A DNA stretch of 64,000 nt from Candidatus Bathyarchaeota archaeon (GTDB lineage Archaea; Thermoproteota; Bathyarchaeia; Bathyarchaeales; Bathycorpusculaceae), in the NCBI GenBank assembly GCA_026014615.1, contig JAOZHZ010000028.1, positions 1 to 64,000 of the forward strand, read 5' to 3'. A model generated the notes under the pieces. It did not search any database and was not told where the DNA came from. It was given only the letters and a program-made list of their open reading frames with translations. This document shows, piece after piece, positions 35,228 through 44,400 of the stretch (positions are counted from its first letter, which is position 1; every line of letters begins with the position of its first letter). The position numbers and the translations under genes were made by a program.

Positions 35228-35380
35228 GTGAAATTGACCATGCCAAAATTCATGCAAACACTCGAAGAAGAAATCCATAACAAACTTATAGAAATCGCGA
35301 AGCAAAGAGGCATAACCGTTCAAGAACTAATTAGAGCCGTAATTATTCCAGAGTGGCTACAAAAAGAAAAGAAGACCTAA
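35228..35380 (+). CDS. Minimal ribbon-helix-helix protein, 50 aa
   Basis: GTG 35228, four nt after a GAGGTG site, starts a 50-residue protein beginning MKLTMPKFMQTLEEEIHNKL and continuing IEIAKQRGITVQELIRAVI. That is one beta strand and two helices with the inter-helix GITVQELIR, as in Arc/MetJ-type repressors of plasmids. ATG 35240 is a later possible start. Probably dimeric and DNA-binding. Confidence 0.65.
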   Translation: MKLTMPKFMQTLEEEIHNKLIEIAKQRGITVQELIRAVIIPEWLQKEKKT

Positions 35381-35485
35381 ACAATAAGCTGTCTTTTAGC
35401 ACTACCCGCCACTTAATAGAACTGGCTATAAACTCATTCAAAGAGAAAAAAACTAATCAGCCTATACTTTGCTTTCTATTGGTTT

Positions 35486-35659
35486 TTACTTTTTACGTTT
35501 TATTTTTTCATGTGCCTTTTCTAGACGCGAAAAAAAGTCATCTCTGTATGCTTGGTCCTCATGTAATCGAACCAAAAACTCCATACCTATCCACTCTTTT
35601 TCAGGTATTAATTTAAAAACCTCTTCAGCATCTGCATCAACCATCTTCTCTTTCTTCAT
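35486..35659 (-). CDS. Small charged element protein, 57 aa
   Basis: ATG 35659 follows a GAGG site and encodes 57 residues (starting MKKEKMVDADAEEVFKLIPE, ending in a Lys/Arg-rich helix). Plus-strand open frames over the same stretch are shadows. Function unknown. Confidence 0.55.
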   Translation of the reverse strand: MKKEKMVDADAEEVFKLIPEKEWIGMEFLVRLHEDQAYRDDFFSRLEKAHEKIKRKK

Positions 35660-35884
35660 TCATTCAACCTCAGAGTTTGTGAGCCATCAAGGCAAAAAGG
35701 TTTTTCTGAAATTTTCCAACCCCGTAGACTCTGAAGCAAAGAGGCTTTTTTTGGAAAAACATACTAACTTACACCAATTTTTTGCCAAAACGTCTTCTGT
35801 CAAATTTCGGTTATTATAATCCTGTCCCCGTTTATTTTAAAAGCAAACCGGTTCATAACAGTTGTTGGTGTTTGCACGATACGA
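35660..35884. other. Intergenic region
   Basis: AT-rich; contains TTATTATAATCC at about 35811-35822, a possible TATA region for the membrane-protein gene. No gene recognised. Confidence 0.3.
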
Positions 35885-36298
35885 ATGGAACCTTTGATCT
35901 TGCTGTTCTTGGTTGTTCTAGGCTTCGCTCTTTTTCTTTTTGGTCTCTATGCGTCACCCTTCGCAAGTTATCAACCAACAACCGAACACAAGATTGATGC
36001 TGAATATACCAATGGACTACTAACGATTTCGGGTATTATGTTTGGACTCTGGGGTTTCTTGCTGAGTAAAAAACCAAAACGCCAAAAAAACTGGGCGGGG
36101 TGGGTTATTTTTAATATTGTTACCGTTAGTTCATTTTATCTTTGTTTTGGTCTCTTAATTCTTTCAATCTTAACCATAGCTTTGACTGGTGTGGGTTTGT
36201 ATTCTCCAACTTACACTCTTATCCTCTGTACGACATGTTGCATTTACAGTGCTGTCGCGGTTGCAAGTTTTGTTCACTTTTATGCTATAAGCGATTGA
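35885..36298 (+). CDS. Four-helix integral membrane protein, 137 aa
   Basis: Four hydrophobic segments (about 3-24, 47-61, 71-100, 108-133) separated by short polar loops; a basic KKPKRQK loop follows the second. No family is recognised. Small membrane proteins are common in archaeal plasmids. Function unknown. Confidence 0.6.
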   Translation: MEPLILLFLVVLGFALFLFGLYASPFASYQPTTEHKIDAEYTNGLLTISGIMFGLWGFLLSKKPKRQKNWAGWVIFNIVTVSSFYLCFGLLILSILTIALTGVGLYSPTYTLILCTTCCIYSAVAVASFVHFYAISD

Positions 36299-36496
36299 AA
36301 ATAACCGAAAGTTTACGTGGGGAATTTATAACCGAGGACTTTACAGAGCCCGTAAAACACCAATAAAAAGGGGAGTCCCGCAGGATCACATCGGAGGATT
36401 GCGCCCCGTTGATCTTTGCTTTGCTGATTGATTCAACAGAAAAATAGTACAGATTTACTTTTTTCTTATGAGGCCGTTTTCCACGGACCGCCGTTT

Positions 36497-36540
36497 GGGC
36501 TTAACATGCCTCATTATTGGGGGTTTGGTGTGTTAAGCCC
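36497..36540. terminator. 10-bp inverted repeat followed by T-run
   Basis: GGGCTTAACA (36497-36506) and TGTTAAGCCC (36531-36540) are perfect inverted repeats with a 24-nt loop, followed on the plus strand by CTTTTTTCTT. It could terminate the membrane-protein transcript; its right arm overlaps the end of the minus-strand 48-aa gene. Confidence 0.4.
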
Positions 36541-36660
36541 CTTTTTTCTTCTATCAATTGGAATTCCAGCTTTCCTTTTTGCTTCATGGATTAGTTCTGT
36601 TTTTCGCTTGGAATACTTTTTCTGGTATTCTTGTTGTTTGCGTTTGTCCTTGAACGGCAT
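36514..36660 (-). CDS. Highly basic small element protein, 48 aa
   Basis: ATG 36660 opens a 48-codon frame starting MPFKDKRKQQEYQKKYSKRK and ending RKKGLNTPNPQ, with about one third Lys/Arg. This resembles phage and plasmid basic HNH-leader or DNA-binding snippets; no catalytic motif is present. It is divergent from the topoisomerase gene. Confidence 0.55.
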   Translation of the reverse strand: MPFKDKRKQQEYQKKYSKRKTELIHEAKRKAGIPIDRRKKGLNTPNPQ

Positions 36661-36682
36661 ATATATTCACTTCACATAACAT

Positions 36683-36699
36683 AGGGTTTGCCAAACCCT
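36683..36699. promoter_or_regulatory. Palindromic operator candidate before the topoisomerase gene
   Basis: AGGGTTTGCCAAACCCT is a perfect 7-3-7 inverted repeat. It lies between divergent genes and abuts a TTAAATAT box, so a bound repressor would overlap the promoter. Confidence 0.5.
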
Positions 36700-36782
36700 T
36701 AAATATTTCGCCCCTTTATAACCTAAGCAAGAAGTGCTTCCTTGAAGAGGGGTGCAAGAAAGCACAAAAAGGAGGAAAACAC

Positions 36783-39089
36783 GTGGAATCAATATCAGAA
36801 GAAACCCCAATTATAGAAACACCCCCAAAAAAACAGTTTTTTGACCAAAAACGTGATCTAACACAAAACATAAATCTCGAACGTGAAATAAGTGACCGTT
36901 TGAGGGAGAACGTTAAGTACGCGGAAATTACGGGTTTACAAGAGCTAAGCGGTTGCGAAATAAAGGATTTTTTAACATTCATAGTTAAAGAAACTGTCGA
37001 TAATGCCCTAGACAAAAAAGGGACCAACATCATCAACGTCATTATTGAAAAGAGAGGCATAGAATGGAACATAAAAATAACAGATAATGGTACGGAACAA
37101 CTTGACGCAGATAAGGTCTCTAGGCTTTTAGACTTCACCAAAGCACCCAGCTCAAAAAGAGGAATACACGCCGTAAAACGTGGAATTCTAGGGAATGCTT
37201 TGCAAACTTGCGTAGCTATGTCCCACGTTTTGTGGAACTTAGTAAAGTACCCCTGTCGACCTGAATGCACTTTTGAGGTGCACAGTTCCGCAAAGAATCA
37301 CAAAATAAAGGTAATTCTTGATGAAGAAAAGGGCATTTCAGCGAAGATAGTTGATGTCAGCCCTCTTGAGAATAATAAATGCACAACTCTAATTTTTAAA
37401 GTTCCAGAGTATGAATATGACTGGCGCACTTTAAAGAAAACCTTGCTTGCAATTTGTGAGGTTAATCCAAGTGTTGATTTCAACGTAAACATAAATGATG
37501 AGTTACGCTTTATCCAAGAAGCGGAAAAGAGAAATGAGCTATTTTTAGAGCAGTATTGCGCAGGAGCAGAAGGCTATCGTTTTGATGAGTTTCAGTCGTT
37601 GCTGAAAGAGGAACGGACGCTTTTGGGCTTTGTCACTCGTTTTAAAAGATATACCAATCGCAGTGTTGCAGGTGCTGTTTTAGATAAGGTAGGAATTTCG
37701 AGAGACCAAAAACCTGCATCTTTATCTTTAGAAGTGGATAAAGCTTGGAAACTATTCTCGGAAATGAGGAAAAAGCCAACGAAAAATGTAGTTTTGCCTC
37801 ACGTATGGGACGAAAAAGAATTGGAAAAACAAGGGGGCAAGTACGCCTCAAAAACTGGGGTTTATAGGGGAGAGGGAAAGAATGCCAAGACTATTCACTT
37901 TCTGGTAGAGGCAGCAGCTTTTCCATGCAGTAGCCAAGATGGTGAATTATTTGAATGCGTCAACTTTACAGCAAATTTTCATAGTATATTCTCAAGGTAT
38001 TCGTATTCTTATCGAGGAAAAGAAAATCAAGTTACACTCCAAAACCTCATGAGTGGAAAGCGACAAAACATATATCTTCATTTGGTATGTCCGAACATCA
38101 CATGGCTTCATTCCGCAAAAACAGAACTTTGTATTTCGCCTTTTATTGAAGCAATAATCTCAGTTGTAAAAAAGGTTTCAGCAGCAAACTCTAAGTCTGA
38201 GCTGTCATCTTTCAGTAAAGATTATTTAGTTCGTTCAGTGACGAAAATACTTCAAGGAGGGCAGTCAGATTTTTCTGTCCGACAACTTTTCTATCGGTTA
38301 GTTGCTACTAAAGGGTATCCAAATACATTAAATGCATATAACAAACTGGGCAGAGCGGTACGGTTTGGGCGTGAAGAAAGATTAATTGACCCTAATAGGA
38401 TACTGGACTTTACGAGGCCTGAGCATATTAACAATTTGAAATACAGCAGCCTTGAAGAATATGAAGGAGAAGAATTAAAAAGGTTGGTCGAAGAATTTGA
38501 CTTAGATCGATGGGAAAATCAACCTGTAGCGATTGAAGTATGGATTGAAAAGGAAGCATTATCGAGAACGATTCTACCTATTTGCAAAATGTACAGGGTT
38601 AACCTCATAGTTGGGAAAGGCTATTCTTCGTACAGCCAAGTTTATTTTGCGACCAAAAATCGGTTTCCTAAGGATGGAAAGAAACTGGTGATTCTTTATT
38701 TGGGTGATCATGACCCGTCAGGACAACATATTAAAGAATGCCTTGAAGAAAGGTTACAAGCTGAAGCAATTAGACAGAAAATTTTTAATTTAAACTTAAC
38801 TGTTTTACCCCTTGCGCTGACCGATAAACAAATAGGCTGGAGATCAAAGGAAGATTTCGATTTAACCGATTCACAATTAAAGAAACAAGGTCAAAAAAAG
38901 AAGGCATACGAAGAAAAATATGGTTCACATGTTTGGGAATTGGACGCTTTAGAGCCGAGCCAATTGATTGACGTAGTTGAGGAAGCAATTTGGCGTTTTA
39001 TTGATTGGAGGGGGTGGTTTGAAAAAGAAAGAGAAGTCGAGCGCCTTAGGGCGCTTCTGAAAAGTAAATTGTTAAAAACCACAAATTAA
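36783..39089 (+). CDS. Topo VIII-like single-chain type IIB DNA topoisomerase
   Basis: A 768-residue fusion of Topo VI B-like and A-like parts. The N-terminal Bergerat ATPase has E70 and N74 (KETVDNA), the DNG box 101-103 and a KRGIHAVKRGILGNAL lid at 125-140. The C-terminal part has SVRQLFYRL with candidate catalytic Tyr504, and a Toprim fold with Glu589 (IEKEAL) and D642-x-D644 (GDHDPSG). Residues 200-480 are divergent and replace the usual H2TH/transducer. Topo VIII enzymes are known from archaeal and bacterial plasmids. GTG 36783 follows an AAGGAGG site. Confidence 0.85.
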   Translation: MESISEETPIIETPPKKQFFDQKRDLTQNINLEREISDRLRENVKYAEITGLQELSGCEIKDFLTFIVKETVDNALDKKGTNIINVIIEKRGIEWNIKITDNGTEQLDADKVSRLLDFTKAPSSKRGIHAVKRGILGNALQTCVAMSHVLWNLVKYPCRPECTFEVHSSAKNHKIKVILDEEKGISAKIVDVSPLENNKCTTLIFKVPEYEYDWRTLKKTLLAICEVNPSVDFNVNINDELRFIQEAEKRNELFLEQYCAGAEGYRFDEFQSLLKEERTLLGFVTRFKRYTNRSVAGAVLDKVGISRDQKPASLSLEVDKAWKLFSEMRKKPTKNVVLPHVWDEKELEKQGGKYASKTGVYRGEGKNAKTIHFLVEAAAFPCSSQDGELFECVNFTANFHSIFSRYSYSYRGKENQVTLQNLMSGKRQNIYLHLVCPNITWLHSAKTELCISPFIEAIISVVKKVSAANSKSELSSFSKDYLVRSVTKILQGGQSDFSVRQLFYRLVATKGYPNTLNAYNKLGRAVRFGREERLIDPNRILDFTRPEHINNLKYSSLEEYEGEELKRLVEEFDLDRWENQPVAIEVWIEKEALSRTILPICKMYRVNLIVGKGYSSYSQVYFATKNRFPKDGKKLVILYLGDHDPSGQHIKECLEERLQAEAIRQKIFNLNLTVLPLALTDKQIGWRSKEDFDLTDSQLKKQGQKKKAYEEKYGSHVWELDALEPSQLIDVVEEAIWRFIDWRGWFEKEREVERLRALLKSKLLKTTN

Positions 39090-39203
39090 ATCATGACTAA
39101 AAATTTTTTTCTTAACAAAATTTTAACATTAACATCCATAGTGGCACTGTTGCTTGCAGGTTAGTAAACACCAACACCATCCTTTTTCTTTTAGTGAAAC
39201 AAC

Positions 39204-39674
39204 ATGGTTAATCTCAAAGAGAACCTTACTGTATTTCTTGCAAGGATAGCTCCTTTTTCGGATGGTATAACGGAGCAAGGTGGAAATATTATCATCACCC
39301 TGAAAAAAGAGGTTTTATTTGATCCTGAGCGTTTTGTTCCGTTTAATTCTGATTTCAGCACTTTGAAACATGAACTTATGCTCGATAACTATGTTAGGTT
39401 GGTTTTCAAGACGGAACCCTATAAGAAAGATGACATAGTTTACGACTTTGAGGCTTTGAAAGGGGCTTTCTTTCAGGTTGATAAGGTGAAAATGTTTGTG
39501 GACCAACTAAGGGGGTACTTCAGGAAGGACACATCAAAAGAAGACGTTGCTGAGTTGCTTAAGTTTCTGCAAACTCAAGGCTGGACCGCGCAGAGATTGC
39601 AAAGTGAAATAGGCATCTCTAAGATAACGCTATATCGGTATCAATCTGAAAAGCAGTTTGTTTTCGTCTCTTAG
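39204..39674 (+). CDS. Element helix-turn-helix protein, paralogue B
   Basis: A 156-residue homologue of the product at 32040-32501, sharing NLKENL at the N-terminus, the GYFRKDTSKEDVAELLKFL block and QSEIGISKITLYRYQSEK at the C-terminus. It lies 114 nt after the topoisomerase gene. The leader motif TTTTTCTTTTAG at 39183-39194 precedes the ATG by 9 nt, almost the same spacing as in paralogue A. Confidence 0.75.
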   Translation: MVNLKENLTVFLARIAPFSDGITEQGGNIIITLKKEVLFDPERFVPFNSDFSTLKHELMLDNYVRLVFKTEPYKKDDIVYDFEALKGAFFQVDKVKMFVDQLRGYFRKDTSKEDVAELLKFLQTQGWTAQRLQSEIGISKITLYRYQSEKQFVFVS

Positions 39675-39751
39675 CTGGAGTTGGTAAAAATGACACGCAA
39701 CAAGTTAAACATTTTTTATTTTTCTTATGGAGCAGCCAAAAACAACCAAAC

Positions 39752-40000
39752 ATGACCCAAGATTCACTGCTCTCCCTTGCATCGAACCGACCACGGCGAA
39801 CAGAAAAATCCTCCCTCTGTAACCCTAAAACGGGTCGGTGTAAGGAATTTTTTTGTTTCAATTCTAAGTACACTCGTCGTTCGGTCATTCAGCTTTTCGG
39901 AGGATTTTCATTTTTGCTCTTTTCTGTTAAGGTGCATGTAAGAAGGGAAGCAGAAAATGAGTCAATAAAAAACCTCTCAAAAGGAATTGGTTTTTTATGA
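39752..40000 (+). CDS. Possible Cys-containing element protein, 82 aa
   Basis: ATG 39752; contains SLCNPKTGRCKEFFCF, whose Cys-x7-Cys-Lys-Glu-Phe pattern parallels the 49-aa Cys-rich protein at 33830-33979. A hydrophobic stretch follows. A 31-codon alternative frame starts at 39727. Uncertain. Confidence 0.35.
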   Translation: MTQDSLLSLASNRPRRTEKSSLCNPKTGRCKEFFCFNSKYTRRSVIQLFGGFSFLLFSVKVHVRREAENESIKNLSKGIGFL

Positions 40001-40064
40001 ATAAACTCCAAAAAATCTTTAAAGAGAAACTAAGCTATAATCCAATTGAGGTGTTTGCTGATAA

Positions 40065-40451
40065 ATGACTGAGGAAAAAATAGAATTTAAACGAATTAGC
40101 GCAAAAGCAAGTGATTTAGACCAGAACGGAGCCTTTAAATTAGAAATCGAGTTAGATGGCACTCCGACATCAAGCTGGTTTGAGTGTTTTAAGCAACCAT
40201 CAGACCTTAAATATCCAGATATCTACCCAAAGAACGCTGAATTAGCAGGCAATACCATTCTATACTATGGAATAACTCAAGACAAATTGAAAGAGAAAAT
40301 TGAATGGATTGACAAGTATATCCAACAAGCGAATAAAAGATACAGTCAGGAAGTTGTAAAACGTCAGGAAATGCAGAAGAAGGCTGAAGAAAAAGAAAAA
40401 AAAAGAGAAGCTACTCTTCAACGAATAAATGAGACCTTGAAAGGAATCTGA
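40065..40451 (+). CDS. Element protein with C-terminal coiled coil, 128 aa
   Basis: ATG 40065 follows a GAGGTG site 14 nt upstream. Residues 1-75 look like a compact beta-rich domain (FKLEIELDGTPTSSWFECF, NTILYYGI); residues 76-128 form a strongly charged coiled coil. No family recognised. Confidence 0.6.
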   Translation: MTEEKIEFKRISAKASDLDQNGAFKLEIELDGTPTSSWFECFKQPSDLKYPDIYPKNAELAGNTILYYGITQDKLKEKIEWIDKYIQQANKRYSQEVVKRQEMQKKAEEKEKKREATLQRINETLKGI

Positions 40452-40601
40452 CATCTTTACCGCGTTGGCTAACTTAACAGTATTCCCAGTACCATGAGTC
40501 ATAATCGCCGTAAATAGCGCGAATAGTCTCTCAAAAACTTGAAAATGCCTGCCCAAAGCTCCGCTAAAATTAAGACCTAAAAAGAAGGGATAGAGTTGTT
40601 T

Positions 40602-40802
40602 TCAGTTCAAAGCGTACAGATTTGACCGCGTAGTTTCTATTTTCTTCAGTTTTTTCTTCTCAGCAATTTCCCCCAAAAGCAACCTCGCAGTTGCCCAGCT
40701 TACTCCGAGATTTTTAGCGACCCAACCAACAGAAACGAGTTTAGCTTCGGCTGCAATAATTTCGATTATTTTTGGTTCGACTTGTTCGATTCGATAAGTC
40801 AT
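40602..40802 (-). CDS. Small winged-helix regulator, 66 aa (divergent pair, left)
   Basis: The 66-residue protein has IIEIIAAEAKLVSVGWVAKNLGVSWATARLLLGEIAEKKKLKKIE, a helix-turn-helix with wing. It is homologous to the divergently transcribed 91-aa protein at 40886. The leader motif lies 8 nt upstream of ATG 40802. Probably autoregulatory. Confidence 0.7.
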   Translation of the reverse strand: MTYRIEQVEPKIIEIIAAEAKLVSVGWVAKNLGVSWATARLLLGEIAEKKKLKKIETTRSNLYALN

Positions 40803-40810
40803 TGTGTACC

Positions 40811-40875
40811 CTAATAGAAAAATGAATTTCCTGATTTTTGAGACACTCTCTAAACATTTTTTATTTTTCTATTAG
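40811..40875. promoter_or_regulatory. Divergent control region with 13-bp perfect inverted repeat
   Basis: CTAATAGAAAAAT (40811-40823) and ATTTTTCTATTAG (40863-40875) are perfect inverted repeats 39 nt apart, each next to the start of one of two divergent winged-helix genes. They may be operators, promoter elements or both. Confidence 0.55.
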
Positions 40876-40885
40876 GTGATTTGAA

Positions 40886-41161
40886 GTGATTGCACAGAAA
40901 GACAACGAAAAACGCATTATAGAACTGTTAAGTTCTGGGAAATACGCGACGGTCGGATGGATTGCTGGAAAACTTGGGGTCTGTTGGAGCACCGCAAAAA
41001 TAATTCTTTTAGACATGGCGGCACAGGGAAAACTCAACGTGACCCGCACTTCATTCGGCTACATATTTACCATAAAAATTGAAGTGGATGAGGTAGCCCT
41101 AGGCTCCACCGCAGACTACCCCAACACACAAACCCACCATAACGGGGGCTCCATAAAGTGA
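40886..41161 (+). CDS. Small winged-helix regulator, 91 aa (divergent pair, right)
   Basis: The first 60 residues (RIIELLSSGKYATVGWIAGKLGVCWSTAKIILLDMAAQGKL) match the divergent 66-aa protein; the C-terminal tail is extra. GTG 40886 begins what looks like the long rightward operon: its stop overlaps the next start by 4 nt (GTGA), and the following genes are nearly gapless up to the integrase. Confidence 0.7.
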   Translation: MIAQKDNEKRIIELLSSGKYATVGWIAGKLGVCWSTAKIILLDMAAQGKLNVTRTSFGYIFTIKIEVDEVALGSTADYPNTQTHHNGGSIK

Positions 41162-41430
41162 TTAGGAATTTTCCCCATAAAGGTTTTGTGGGCTTTGAAC
41201 TGCACCATGAAATAATTTCTGGTGCTTTAGTGCTGTGTGACGGCTCCCGCTATGGGCACAGAGACAGAAATACCCTCAATGGGTATCTGCCGAAAACTAA
41301 AAAGTTAGAAGTCTGCGCCGATTGCAACCACTTCACACATTATAGGTGCTCACTTGGATACCGCACAACAGCTAGAACACCAGTTTGTTCTCAAGCACTA
41401 CAGAAAGATGAAGCGCGAAGGAGCTGGTAA
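41158..41430 (+). CDS. Cys/His-containing element protein, 90 aa
   Basis: GTG 41158 overlaps the upstream stop. The C-terminal half has CADCNHFTHYRC and a later Cys, suggesting a zinc site. No family recognised. It is translationally coupled between the winged-helix and replication genes. Confidence 0.55.
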   Translation: MIRNFPHKGFVGFELHHEIISGALVLCDGSRYGHRDRNTLNGYLPKTKKLEVCADCNHFTHYRCSLGYRTTARTPVCSQALQKDEARRSW

Positions 41431-41432
41431 CG

Positions 41433-44400
41433 TTGCAGAGCGGAGCCCCAGCTGATGGAGGCTATGAACTCTTAGCTGCAGCAGAAGCCTACCATGAACT
41501 AGGAATTTCAGTATTGCCGTTCATTATCGGCATAGACGGCAAGAAGTGCCCAGACTGCAAAAACTGTCCTGAACAAAAATGGCAACAATGGCAGACCAGA
41601 CCACAGACAAAAGAAGAATTTGAAGCCTTACATATCGAAAACTATCAAATTTTTGGCCTTGTCTGTGGCACAGAGATAACATTAGATGACGAAAAAGTGT
41701 ACTTAGCTGGAATTGACCGCGACATAAAAGACCCCAAAATATCAGACGAAATCAAAGCCTTAACAAAAACAGCCCTTAACGAAATGAAGCCTTACACTTA
41801 CCGAGAAGAAACACGTAGTCAAGGACAACACTTGCTTTATTTCTCAAGAAAAAAAGTTGTAGGCAAAAAACTAAACGCTATAGGCATGGAACTCCTTGGC
41901 GAAGGCAACTTAGTTATTGTCGCTCCAAGTAGAGGCTATAGATCAGAAAATGATAACACAATAGCAATCGTTAATGATGTTGACGAAATTTTCTACAACG
42001 CATTAACCAAAGTTGGGTTATACAAGAAAGACAATCCGACATCTGGGGAAGTAATAGCCAAAAGTAAACCACAGCAAATGCGACCATGCTTTAAAAAACT
42101 GATGGAAAAAGATCACCTTGAACACCTAGAAAAAGTGTCGTTAATATATGAAATGTACTACAGCGGTATGTCAATAGCTGAAGTAGCTGATGCATTTCAA
42201 CAGAACTTAGCATGGGAACCACCACCAGAACACACATTCAACCCAAAAGAAACAGCCAGCCAAATCAGCTACACCTACAAAAAAGCGGCAGAAGGAAACT
42301 ACAGGTACAAACGTGAAACCCTACAAAGCTTAGGCTTATGCTTCTCAGAATGTCCACTATACGAAACTAAAGACTGCCGCAAACGCCACCCAACGATAGA
42401 AGAGATCACGAAACTAAACCCAAAAGCTCAACGCATAAGCCAAGGTGACTTAGACGATTTTACCAACCCAAAAGAGGCTTTGGAATACTATGCAAAACTT
42501 CTCTATCTTCACGGCTTTTCTACACGGGAAGTAAGAGGCGAATTAGAACAAATCAGCAAATACAAAGAGAGCACAAACGCATTTAAGGGAAGAATATTAA
42601 CCAACGCTAACCGAGCGAAAGAGGCAGAGCAGAAACCCGACATAGACGAACCAATTGAAAGCCAAGCAGATCGATTAGTTAAGCTATGCGAAAAAGAGCA
42701 AGTTGAACTATTCCACGACCAACACCAAACTGCCTATTCCCGGTTTGCGATACCTTGCGATATTGCTATAAATTGCGATAAAAACGATGTTTGTAGTCTT
42801 TTATCTGGCTCCCAAAAACATTTTTGTACGCATACCAATCTGGAAAACAAACAAATACAAGAACATTTAGCTGAAAAAATAGTTGAACAGCCAGATAAGA
42901 AACCACAAGTTGCGCAAATATCACAATACCGCAATCCTAAACAGCAATTCAAGATTATGACTTTTCCCCTAAGTAGTAGCCACTTTAAGAATTGGTTAGC
43001 TCTGTTAATGTGGAAAAAAGAACAAAAAACCCCAGGCAGCGAAGGCTTAAACAGCGCCTTAAACGTGCTGAAAGGCAAAGCGGTTTTGGAAGGAAAAGAA
43101 CATCAGCTTTATAACCGAGTAGCACCCGCACCTGATGGCTTTTGGTTAGACATGGCAGACGATACTTGGCGAGCCATTCACATAACAGCACAAGGCTGGG
43201 AGATTGTTGAAAACCCGCCAATTCTGTTTAAACGGTACAGCCACCAAAAACCCATAGCAGAACCTTCGGAAATGACCGAAACAGAAGCCGCACAAAAAGC
43301 CTTAAGATTCTTGGATTTTGTCAACATAAACCCACAAGATGACAGCACCAAATTAGCCCTATTAATTACTGTCATAAGCTACTTCATCCCGTTAATTGCG
43401 CACCCAGCGATAGTTGCACACGGACCTCAAGGCACAGCAAAGTCATATCTGTTTAAGGTAATTCGGCGAATTGTTGACCCTTCAAGCCTTGAATTGTTAC
43501 CTTTAAGCCGAGACAGTAAAGAGTTAATCCAAAATTTAGACCACCATTACTGTGCGATGTTTGATAATGTTTCTTACTTGACTGGTGAAGCAAGCGATAC
43601 GTTATGTCGAGCGGTGACAGGAGGGGGAAATAGTAAACGTGAACTGTTTACTAATAACGAAGATATCATATACAACTTTAAACGATGCATCGGATTAAAT
43701 GGTATTAACATAGCGGCACAACGCGGAGATTTACTCGATAGGTCTTTGCTTGTCGCTTTAGTTAAGATTATTACACGAAAAACTGAAGCTGAATTAGACG
43801 CAGAACTGACTCAAGTATTACCAGAAATTTTAGGCGCTTTTCTTACGATACTTTCAGCGGCAATAAGAATTAAAGTAGATATGCCTAAGCCTTCTAAATA
43901 TTTTAGGTTAGCAGACTGGACAGAATGGTCTTGTGCAATAGCTTTAGCACTTGGTAGAAAACAAGATGACTTTATAGAGGCATACACTGGCAAAGTTCAG
44001 TTACAGAACGAAGAAGCATTGAACGCAAGCCCGTTAGCATTGGCGCTTTTAAGCTACTGTAAAAAATACATTAACACACCGATTAATCTAAGCAGACCAA
44101 AATGGCAAGGTACAGCTACAGAACTTCTGAAAGCCTTAGAATCCCATGCTATACTTAACGGAATTATTGACACACAAAGCAAAAAGAAGTCTAACTTTCC
44201 CACAGCACCCAACGCATTAAGCAGAGCCATAAACCGTGTAACCGACGCTTTAGCCGCTGTTGGTTGTATTGTAGAAACCAAAGAAGGCACACCACGTAGA
44301 GTTATTATCGATGCGGAAGGAGTCGAGCCAGAGCCAACGCAGCCAGTGAAAGAAATCCCAAAAATGAGCCGCGACACAATGGAAGGTCACACTTGCTCTA

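Noticed and set aside
35353..35819. Two overlapping plus-strand frames
   Set aside because: They shadow a better minus-strand gene (35486-35659) that has a GAGG site and protein-like composition.
36428..36679. 83-codon plus-strand frame with hydrophobic residues
   Set aside because: Its reverse strand encodes the 48-aa basic protein; the hydrophobicity is the complement of Lys codons.
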